A DNA stretch of 5,658 bases from Dehalococcoidales bacterium (lineage in GTDB: Bacteria; Chloroflexota; Dehalococcoidia; Dehalococcoidales; UBA2162). This document shows positions 1 through 5,658 of the stretch, in pieces. Each line of letters opens with the position of its first letter. Position 1 is the stretch's first letter. The notes beneath the pieces are model-generated. The model was not told the DNA's origin. It did no database searches and worked only from the letters and a program-made list of their open reading frames with translations. The position numbers were made by a program, and so were the translations under genes. Location: positions 1,691,188 to 1,696,845 of the forward strand of contig CP070645.1 of NCBI GenBank assembly GCA_020354275.1, in the 5' to 3' direction.

Positions 1-1689
1 AGCTCCTCCAAGTGCACCAATGAAGAGAACTACCTCCTTCAGAGATTCGCCAGATGTGTATTGGGCACTAATAATATTGATAATGGCAGTCGCCTATATA
101 ACGCTGCCTCCCGAACAGCTCTTGGCTATTCTATAGGTCTCACAACCACCACAAACCACCTTGGTGCTCTGGAGCAACTGGAGCAATCAGAGGTGATAAT
201 TGTTATCGGAGCTAACCCCACCTCCTCAGCTCCACTTGTCGAATACGCTATAACGCGTGCTGTCAAACACAGGGGAGCCAGACTAATATTGATAGACCCT
301 CGGCGTACTGACCTTTCTTCATTGGCCCATCTCTGGTTGCGACCCAGGGTCGGCACCGATGTAGCTCTATTAAATATCCTGGCAAAGGTGATTATTGACG
401 AAGGCCTGTTTGCTGGAGGATCTGTCACCCGGAAAAAAGAGGATTTTAAGGCACTGACCAAAGCATTAGCAAAATATTCTCCGGATTATGCAGAGAATAT
501 CAGCGGTGTTCCCAGCAGGGAAATTCACGCCGCCGCTCAGCTATACGCTAAGGCAGGTCAGGCAGCCATTGTCTATGGCTCAGGAATCACCCAGAATGCA
601 CATGTCATAGACAGTATAAAGTCTTTGGTAAACCTGGCAATGCTGACCGGGAACATTGAGCGAGTGGGGGGTGGCATCTACGCCCTGCAGCGGGATAACA
701 ATGGTCAGGGTGCTTGCGATATGGGAGCACTGCCCGATTTACTCCCCGGATATGAGAGTGTGGCAGATGCTCAGGCGAGAAGGAAATTTGAAGAACACTG
801 GAAGGTTAATTTGCCGGCCCAGCTCGGGCTAACTGCTATAGACATCATGGACCAGGTAAAGGGTGAAGAAATCAAGGGCATGTGGATTGTCGGGGAAAAT
901 CCCGTTTTGAGCTTCCCGCACGGGCACTTGGTTGCTGATACTCTGGCTTCACTCGATTTCCTTGTAGTGCAGGAAATGTTTCTTACTGAGACAGCGAAGC
1001 TGGCTACAGTAGTCCTGCCTTCGACAAGCTTCGCTGAAAAAGAGGGAACCTTCACCAATTTCGAGGGAAGGGTAAACAGGGTACAGAAAGCGATTGAACC
1101 CCTCGATGAAAGCCTGCCGGACTGGGAAATAATCCTGAGACTAGCGGGCAAAATGAATAATCCGTTACCCTTTTCTGCTCTCCACGAGGTTACGGCTGAG
1201 ATTGAGAAGTTAGTCCCCCGATTCCGAGTCTACCCCTATTCAGGGAAGCGTACACATGGTGAACAATCATCAAAGGGCTTCACCCATTTCATGCCAGTTG
1301 AGCATATACCACGGGTAGAAAAGACGACAAAAGATTACCCTCTCACTCTGCTTACCGGAACCATTCTGTATCACTTCGGTAGTGGCACCAGAAGTTTCCG
1401 GGCATGGCGGTTGAAGAAATTCTATCCGCAGTCTTTCGTGGAAATCGGAGAATCCAGTGCTAAGAAGCTGGGAATTAAACACGGTGATGACCTAAAGCTC
1501 ATCTCACCGACCGGTGAATTAACTGCTAAAGCCAGCATTACCGATACCCTCCCTGACCGGATGCTCTTTATGCCGGTTTCATTACCGGAAGCTCCGGTTA
1601 GCGCCCTATTCGACATCATCCTGGACCCGGAGACAAAAGCGCCCTTACTTAAAGCATGTAATGTAAGAATAGAAAGGATTGGGGATTAA
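1..1689 (+). CDS. fdhA: Formate dehydrogenase alpha-like molybdopterin oxidoreductase, 5'-truncated, with substituted active-site residues
   Basis: C-terminal 562 residues of a large molybdopterin/tungstopterin oxidoreductase. The frame is open from base 1; a TTG at 61 is internal (Leu), because the 20 codons before it encode family sequence (KCTNEENYLLQRFARCV). The N-terminal iron-sulfur domains and the true start lie outside the window. Seen (window residue numbers): GTNNID at 22-27; NNGQGACDMGALPD at 233-246; GENPVLS at 299-305; LTETAKLATVVLPSTSFAEKEGTFTN at 328-353; and a C-terminal molybdopterin dinucleotide-binding domain from about 446 (LTLLTGTILYHF) to 562. These match FdhA closely. 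However, the residue aligned with the metal-ligating Sec/Cys of E. coli FdhF is Tyr33 (TAT, 97-99), the next residue, normally His, is Asn34, and the position of Arg333 is Gln230. Formate oxidation is therefore doubtful. It may be an electron-relay subunit, as NuoG is, or act on another substrate. No reading-frame break is visible. Family membership is firm; function is not. Confidence 0.9.
   Translation, partial: SSSKCTNEENYLLQRFARCVLGTNNIDNGSRLYNAASRTALGYSIGLTTTTNHLGALEQLEQSEVIIVIGANPTSSAPLVEYAITRAVKHRGARLILIDPRRTDLSSLAHLWLRPRVGTDVALLNILAKVIIDEGLFAGGSVTRKKEDFKALTKALAKYSPDYAENISGVPSREIHAAAQLYAKAGQAAIVYGSGITQNAHVIDSIKSLVNLAMLTGNIERVGGGIYALQRDNNGQGACDMGALPDLLPGYESVADAQARRKFEEHWKVNLPAQLGLTAIDIMDQVKGEEIKGMWIVGENPVLSFPHGHLVADTLASLDFLVVQEMFLTETAKLATVVLPSTSFAEKEGTFTNFEGRVNRVQKAIEPLDESLPDWEIILRLAGKMNNPLPFSALHEVTAEIEKLVPRFRVYPYSGKRTHGEQSSKGFTHFMPVEHIPRVEKTTKDYPLTLLTGTILYHFGSGTRSFRAWRLKKFYPQSFVEIGESSAKKLGIKHGDDLKLISPTGELTAKASITDTLPDRMLFMPVSLPEAPVSALFDIILDPETKAPLLKACNVRIERIGD
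1673..1678 (+). promoter_or_regulatory. Ribosome binding site of the nuoE-like gene
   Basis: AAAGGA lies 10 bases before the ATG at 1689, inside the last codons of the fdhA-like gene. In the nuoE frame there is a stop at 1659-1661 and no ATG, GTG or TTG between it and 1689, so this site supports 1689 as the only possible start. The TAATG stop/start overlap suggests translational coupling. Confidence 0.55.
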
Positions 1690-2171
1690 TGGTTAAAGCA
1701 AAGAAACTGACAAAAGCGGACCTGGCTCAAATCAATACCATGGTTTATGAATACAGCCAGCAGAAATGGCCATTGATTCCTCTGGTACAAAGAATCCAAA
1801 ATGAGTTTGGCTATATCCCGCCTCAGTCCATCTCGGTTATCGCCAAATTACTGGGGCTCTTCCCCAGTCAGGTGCAAGGGGTTATTTCATTCTATGCCCA
1901 GCTTTACACTAAGCCACGAGGCAGGAGAGTAGTTAGAGTATGTCGGGGAACTGCCTGTCATGTGCGCGGGGGGAAGACAATACTGAAACTGGTAAAGCAA
2001 CAACTGGGCATAGAAGAAGGCCAGACCACTCCTGACCTGGAATATACCCTTGAGACGGTTGCCTGTATCGGTGTTTGTGCCCTGGCACCTAATATGGTGG
2101 TCGGCGACCAGATTCACGGACACCTGAACCCAAAGAGAGTAGAACAAGTATTAAGGAGAGACAGAGGGTAG
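1689..2171 (+). CDS. nuoE: NuoE-like [2Fe-2S] subunit of an NAD(P)-linked oxidoreductase (24 kDa subunit family)
   Basis: A 160-residue protein of the complex I 24 kDa / HydC / Fdh-gamma family, which passes electrons through one [2Fe-2S] cluster next to the NuoF flavin. Seen: a helical N-terminal part (residues 1-70) with the family signature around 37-70 (IQNEFGYIPP, then VQGVISFYAQL), followed by a thioredoxin-like domain with four cluster cysteines C85, C90, C126 and C130 in the usual CxxxxC...CxxxC spacing (VCRGTACHVRGG and ACIGVCALAP). The length is normal and no ligand is missing. The ATG overlaps the fdhA-like stop by one base and the next gene starts one base after its stop, so the three are almost certainly co-translated and form one cytoplasmic complex. 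The alternative names hydC/hydA-type small subunit or fdhC cannot be separated from sequence alone; the partner is clearly the NuoF-GltD fusion downstream. Confidence 0.93.
   Translation: MVKAKKLTKADLAQINTMVYEYSQQKWPLIPLVQRIQNEFGYIPPQSISVIAKLLGLFPSQVQGVISFYAQLYTKPRGRRVVRVCRGTACHVRGGKTILKLVKQQLGIEEGQTTPDLEYTLETVACIGVCALAPNMVVGDQIHGHLNPKRVEQVLRRDRG
2153..2160 (+). promoter_or_regulatory. Ribosome binding site of the nuoF-gltD fusion gene
   Basis: AAGGAGAG within the end of the nuoE-like gene, 12 bases before the ATG at 2173; a weaker GAGGG follows at 2164-2168. An in-frame stop at 2152-2154 with no start codon after it fixes 2173 as the first possible start. Confidence 0.55.
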
Positions 2172-2172
2172 G

Positions 2173-5100
2173 ATGCAAAATCATCGCACCATTTTTGTCT
2201 GCCAGGGGACGGGATGCGTCTCCGCAGGGTCTGATACTGTCTATGAGGCACTCAAGAGCGAGTTGACCAGACAGGGTATAAGAAATGCTGAGGTTGACCT
2301 CACTGGCTGTCACGGTTTCTGTGAGCAGGGCCCGAACGTTGTCGTTGAACCCGAAGGCATCTTCTATACTCATGTCCAGGCTGAAGATGCTCCCGAGATT
2401 GTCAGCTCCCATCTGCGAGATAATAAGCCGGTGGAACGACTTCTCTACCGTGATCCGGTAACTGGCAAAGCCATACCATATTATTCAGAGATAAAGTTTT
2501 ATGAAAAACAACAGCGTGTCATCCTGCGTAATTGCGGCCACATCAATCCTGAGAAGATTGAACAATATATCGCCCAAGGAGGTTATCAAGCCCTCAAGAA
2601 AGCTCTCCTGGAGATGACCCCGGAGCAGGTTATTGAAGAAGTAAAGAAATCTGGTCTGCGCGGGCGTGGTGGTGCCGGATTTCCCACTGCGCTGAAGTGG
2701 GAATTCTGCCGTAATGCCAGCGGAGACAAGAAATATATTATCTGCAATGCCGATGAAGGCGATCCCGGTGCTTTCATGGACCGCTCCATACTGGAAGCTG
2801 ACCCACACGCAGTTATTGAAGGACTAATCATTGCCGGATACGCCATAGGCGCAGGTGAAGGCTACATCTATGTCCGTGCTGAATACCCCCTGGCGGTAAA
2901 GCGAGTTCATATTGCCCTGGAGCAAGCCAGGGAGAGTAACTTCCTGGGAAAAGATATTCTGGGTTCGGGCTTTAGCTTTACCGTCCACGTGAAGGAAGGC
3001 GCCGGGGCCTTTGTTTGTGGTGAGGAGACAGCTTTAATCGCCTCTATTGAGAGTAACCGTGGCATGCCACGTCCCCGTCCCCCATTTCCTGCTCAATCGG
3101 GACTGGATGGAAAACCCACCATTATCAACAACGTGAAGAGCTTGGCTTCAATCCCGATTATTATTGACCGCAAAGCTGACTGGTTTGCCAACATCGGCAC
3201 TGAAGGGAGTAAAGGCACCGCCATTTTTGCCTTGACCGGGAAGATTACCAATAGCGGGCTGGTAGAAGTGCCAATGGGCACGCCTCTATCCAGCATTATA
3301 TTTGATATCGGTGGTGGTATCCCTCGAGAGAAACGGTTTAAGGCAGTACAGACAGGGGGACCTTCGGGCGGTTGTATTCCTGTTCAGTTTCTTGACACCC
3401 CCGTGGAATATGAAAATTTGGCTAAACTGGGCTCGATTATGGGCTCTGGGGGTATGGTGGTAATGGATGAGAGCACCTGTATGGTCGAGATAGCCCGCTA
3501 CTTTCTGAGTTTTACTCAAGACGAGTCCTGCGGGAAGTGTGCCCCCTGTCGCCTGGGCACCAAGCAGATGCTACAGATTCTGACTAGAATCAGTCAAGGG
3601 AAAGGACATAATGAGGATCTCGATACCCTGCAGGCTATAGCCAGGACAGTAAAGGAATGTTCACTATGTGGACTAGGGCAGACCTGCCCTAACCCGGTAC
3701 TTACCACCCTTGATTACTTTAGAGACGAATATGAAGCTCATATAAAGGAGAAAAGGTGTCCGGCAGCGGTCTGTGATGCCTTGATGATATCCCCGTGCCA
3801 GCATACCTGCCCCGTGGGAATAAATGTCCCCCAATACCTGGCTCACATCGCCGCCGGTGAGTATCTGGAGGCAATTAATACTATCAGGGAGCGTAACCCC
3901 TTCCCGGCCATCTGCGGTCGTATTTGTCATCACCCCTGTGAAAGGCGGTGCCGACGGGGAGAACTTGATGAGTCCGTAGCTATCAGAGCCCTAAAACGCT
4001 TCGTTGCCGACTGGTATTTTGACCATGCCTCTGAACTGCCTGAGCCAGAGCCTTTCCCTCAAACCCAGAGCCAAAAGGTAGCCGTGGTAGGGGCAGGACC
4101 TGCCGGACTATCCTGCGCCTACTTTCTCGGCCAGATGGGCTACCCGGTAACCGTTTTCGAAGCTCTTCCTTTGGGTGGAGGCATGCTCTCGGTGGCAATA
4201 CCTGAGTTCCGTTTGCCCCGTAATGTTATTCAAAGTGAGATTGACTATATTGCCAGTTGTGGTATCGAAATAAGATACGATACTCCAGTAACCACGAGCT
4301 TCACTGTGGACGACCTGAAAAGAGACGGTTATGAAGCTATATTCATTGCTGCTGGAGCCCAGAGGAGTCAGCACATAGGTATACCGGGTGAACTGGAAGA
4401 CATTACCAACTTCTACTATGGGCTCAGGTTCCTGAGAGACGTGCGATTAGGTAAACCGGTCACCGTAGGACGACGTGTCGCTGTCATTGGCGGGGGAAAT
4501 GTAGCCCTGGATTCCGCCCGTACCGCCCTCCGCCTCGGTGCCGACGAGGTGAGCATATACTATCGGCGGTCGCGGGAGGAGATGCCGGTTACTGAAGTCG
4601 AATACGATGAGACTATAGCTGAGGGCGTCCAGGTCAATCTCCTGGTAACTCCCACCCGTATAACCAGTGAAAACTGGAAAGTAAACGGCCTGCAATGCAC
4701 CCGTATGGGATTGGGCGAATTTGATGCCAGCGGGAGACGACGGCCGGTACCAATCGTCGGCTCTGAGTTCTTTGTCGAAGCTGATACTGTTATTGCTGCC
4801 GTCGGTCAGGCTCCAGACCTTTCTTTTCTGCCTCCTGATAGTGCCTTGGAGCGTACCCGATGGGAGACACTGGTCGTTGATGATAATACCCTAGTGACGA
4901 ACATTCCCGGAATATTTGCCGGCGGGGACTTTACTACCGGACCAGGCATGGTCATAGACGCTATCGCCGCAGGTAGAAGAGGGGCTATCGCCATAGATAA
5001 ATACCTCAAGGGTGACGCCTCACCGGTTTATATGTACGATGTAAAAACGGCAAAAGCAGTGGAAGTAAGTCCCAGAGAAGAAGTGGAGGAGGAGGAGGAA

Positions 5101-5253
5101 GAGGTGTGGGAGGCAAGACCCAGACTGGAAGTACCAACCCTGCCTACTCAGCAAAGAAAGCAAAGCTTCCAAGAGATTGAACTCAGCTTCTCGGAAGAAC
5201 AGGCAAGAGAAGAGGCCAAGCGATGCCTGAGGTGTGATTTGGAAACAACCTAA
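2173..5253 (+). CDS. nuoF: NuoF-GltD fusion: NADH/FMN iron-sulfur module joined to a glutamate-synthase-small-subunit-type FAD/NAD(P)H module
   Basis: A 1026-residue cytoplasmic flavoprotein. Domains seen: (1) residues 1-95, thioredoxin-like [2Fe-2S] domain with C10, C15, C46, C50; (2) about 100-345, complex I 51 kDa FMN/NADH domain with GRGGAGFP at 164-171, NADEGDPGAFMDR at 192-204 and GAGAFVCGEETAL at 276-288; (3) SLBB-like region about 350-410; (4) N3-type [4Fe-4S] site, C453, C456, C459 (SCGKCAPCR) and C499; (5) about 525-620, GltD-type two-cluster domain, C542, C546, C581, C585, C589, C593; (6) 635-945, FAD site GAGPAG at 640-645, NAD(P)H site GGGNVA at 773-778 followed by YYRRSREEMP, and C-terminal FAD motif GIFAGGDF at 913-920; (7) a tail with a glutamate run at 972-977 and CLRC at 1018-1021. 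The GltD module replaces the two-[4Fe-4S] ferredoxin domain usual at the C-terminus of HydB-type NuoF proteins. The Arg pair after the second Rossmann motif favours NADPH (family knowledge). Likely role: electron transfer, possibly bifurcating or transhydrogenating, among NADH, NADPH and ferredoxin or the FdhA-like subunit. It is probably not a glutamate synthase, since no large subunit is seen. Confidence 0.93.
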   Translation: MQNHRTIFVCQGTGCVSAGSDTVYEALKSELTRQGIRNAEVDLTGCHGFCEQGPNVVVEPEGIFYTHVQAEDAPEIVSSHLRDNKPVERLLYRDPVTGKAIPYYSEIKFYEKQQRVILRNCGHINPEKIEQYIAQGGYQALKKALLEMTPEQVIEEVKKSGLRGRGGAGFPTALKWEFCRNASGDKKYIICNADEGDPGAFMDRSILEADPHAVIEGLIIAGYAIGAGEGYIYVRAEYPLAVKRVHIALEQARESNFLGKDILGSGFSFTVHVKEGAGAFVCGEETALIASIESNRGMPRPRPPFPAQSGLDGKPTIINNVKSLASIPIIIDRKADWFANIGTEGSKGTAIFALTGKITNSGLVEVPMGTPLSSIIFDIGGGIPREKRFKAVQTGGPSGGCIPVQFLDTPVEYENLAKLGSIMGSGGMVVMDESTCMVEIARYFLSFTQDESCGKCAPCRLGTKQMLQILTRISQGKGHNEDLDTLQAIARTVKECSLCGLGQTCPNPVLTTLDYFRDEYEAHIKEKRCPAAVCDALMISPCQHTCPVGINVPQYLAHIAAGEYLEAINTIRERNPFPAICGRICHHPCERRCRRGELDESVAIRALKRFVADWYFDHASELPEPEPFPQTQSQKVAVVGAGPAGLSCAYFLGQMGYPVTVFEALPLGGGMLSVAIPEFRLPRNVIQSEIDYIASCGIEIRYDTPVTTSFTVDDLKRDGYEAIFIAAGAQRSQHIGIPGELEDITNFYYGLRFLRDVRLGKPVTVGRRVAVIGGGNVALDSARTALRLGADEVSIYYRRSREEMPVTEVEYDETIAEGVQVNLLVTPTRITSENWKVNGLQCTRMGLGEFDASGRRRPVPIVGSEFFVEADTVIAAVGQAPDLSFLPPDSALERTRWETLVVDDNTLVTNIPGIFAGGDFTTGPGMVIDAIAAGRRGAIAIDKYLKGDASPVYMYDVKTAKAVEVSPREEVEEEEEEVWEARPRLEVPTLPTQQRKQSFQEIELSFSEEQAREEAKRCLRCDLETT

Positions 5254-5264
5254 GAACAAGAATA

Positions 5265-5277
5265 GGACGTAACGTCC
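5265..5277. repeat. Perfect short palindrome in the nuoF-gltD/metV gap
   Basis: GGACGT-A-ACGTCC: 6-base arms around one base, in the only real intergenic gap of the window (40 bases, 5254-5293). As RNA it could fold with five pairs and a three-base loop. No T-run follows, so it is not a typical intrinsic terminator. It could be a small operator, an mRNA processing hairpin or chance. Confidence 0.4.
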
Positions 5278-5280
5278 GTC

Positions 5281-5287
5281 AGGGGGG
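5281..5287 (+). promoter_or_regulatory. Ribosome binding site of the metV-like gene
   Basis: AGGGGGG lies 6 bases before the ATG at 5294. It is a G-rich variant of the usual AGGAGG. An in-frame TAA at 5270-5272 with no start codon after it makes 5294 the first possible start. Confidence 0.45.
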
Positions 5288-5293
5288 TCAAGG

Positions 5294-5658
5294 ATGAAAT
5301 CCATTACCAAGCAAAAGCCTATTGAAGAAATTGAGCAACAACTGGAAGAGCAGGACAGGGTATACATTATCGGCTGCGGCACCTGTGCCACCATAACCAA
5401 GACCGGGGGTAGAGAAGAAGTTCTGGAAATGAAAGAGCACCTCCAGAGTATGGGCAAGTTTGTCACTGGCTGGATAGTAATTCCGACTGCTTGTGACGAA
5501 ATGACCGAAGCTACCTTGGAAGAAAACAATGAGGCAATTGAGAATGCCAACTGCATCCTGGTGATGTCCTGTGCCATGGGGGTACACCGGATAAGTTCAT
5601 ATATTGACAAACCGGTTATCCCAGCTCTGGATACCCTCTTCATTGGTATGGAAGACGG
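5294..5658 (+). CDS. metV: MetV-like protein (methylene-tetrahydrofolate reductase C-terminal-type domain), 3'-truncated
   Basis: The first 121 codons of a gene running off the right edge without a stop. The protein matches the MTHFR C-terminal/MetV family, the small partner of MetF in the methyl branch of the Wood-Ljungdahl pathway. Seen: an N-terminal segment KQKPIEEIEQQLEE, then a hydrophobic strand ending in IIGCGTCATITKTGGREEV with C28 and C31, then PTACDE with C67, then CILVMSCAMGVHRISSYIDKPVIPALDTLFIG (87-118) with C87 and C93. The GCGTC...GG segment, the SCAxGV segment and the P-ALDT-F-G ending are the family hallmarks. Known members are roughly 200 residues long and have a cysteine-rich C-terminal part for iron-sulfur binding, which would lie just beyond the window. 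The gene follows the fusion gene after 40 bases on the same strand, so it is probably in the same operon; metF and possibly hdr-type genes would be expected next. The family call rests on motif recognition. Confidence 0.82.
   Translation, partial: MKSITKQKPIEEIEQQLEEQDRVYIIGCGTCATITKTGGREEVLEMKEHLQSMGKFVTGWIVIPTACDEMTEATLEENNEAIENANCILVMSCAMGVHRISSYIDKPVIPALDTLFIGMED

Noticed and set aside
61..63. TTG as the start of the first gene
   Set aside because: The same frame is open to base 1 and the 20 codons upstream encode conserved FdhA-family sequence (KCTNEENY...RFARCV). The gene begins outside the window.
97..102. Selenocysteine or frameshift at the FdhA active site
   Set aside because: The codon is TAT, not TGA, and family sequence continues in the same frame on both sides, so neither recoding nor an indel explains the missing Sec/Cys.
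3752..5253. Separate gltD gene for ammonia assimilation
   Set aside because: The frame runs without a stop from the NuoF part into the GltD part, and no glutamate synthase large subunit is in the window; the neighbours are redox-complex genes.
5265..5293. Intrinsic terminator after the fusion gene
   Set aside because: The palindrome gives at most a five-pair stem and is followed by CGTCAGGGGGG, not a T-run.
5020..5643. A 207-codon reverse-strand reading frame
   Set aside because: It lies opposite the end of the fusion gene and the metV-like gene, both of which have clear family motifs. Its product is low-complexity (Ser, Leu, Phe, Cys rich) and resembles no family I recognise.
1..5658. CRISPR arrays, tRNA or rRNA genes, insertion sequences, attachment sites
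   Set aside because: Almost all of the window is coding with recognisable protein families; I saw no direct repeat arrays, terminal inverted repeats or RNA gene signatures.

Overview
The window is one tightly packed plus-strand operon segment from an anaerobic bacterium: four coding regions, the first cut by the left edge and the fourth by the right edge, with only 41 non-coding bases in total. All four encode soluble redox proteins rich in iron-sulfur, flavin or pterin sites, with no signal peptides or membrane segments visible. The gene content (FdhA-like, NuoE, NuoF-GltD, MetV) fits an organism using the Wood-Ljungdahl pathway. Moderate GC and the fused NuoF-GltD protein recall uncultured Chloroflexota (Dehalococcoidia-like) or Desulfobacterota, but that placement is a guess from memory of gene neighbourhoods.

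Layout. 1-1689: C-terminal 562 residues of a molybdopterin oxidoreductase of the formate dehydrogenase alpha family. Its flanking sequence is strongly FdhA-like, but the positions that carry Sec/Cys, His and Arg in formate dehydrogenases read Tyr, Asn and Gln. 1689-2171: a NuoE-type [2Fe-2S] thioredoxin-fold subunit, whose start overlaps the previous stop by one base. 2173-5253: a 1026-residue fusion of a NuoF-type NADH/FMN module (with its own N-terminal [2Fe-2S] domain) to a complete GltD/NfnB-type module (two [4Fe-4S] clusters, FAD, NAD(P)H). 5254-5293: a 40-base gap holding a perfect 6-1-6 palindrome and the ribosome binding site of the next gene. 5294-5658: the first 121 residues of a MetV-type protein, the zinc/iron-sulfur partner of methylene-tetrahydrofolate reductase.

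How they may work together (inference). NuoE plus NuoF-GltD offers one NAD(H) site on FMN and one NAD(P)H site on FAD in the same polypeptide, a composition like the Sporomusa-type transhydrogenase (StnABC) and related flavin-based bifurcating enzymes. The FdhA-like subunit could be a degenerate electron-carrying subunit or an enzyme for another substrate. MetV downstream suggests that electrons from this assembly feed, or are co-regulated with, reduction of methylene-tetrahydrofolate. The most notable points are the loss of the formate active-site residues, the fusion architecture, and the linkage of both to metV.
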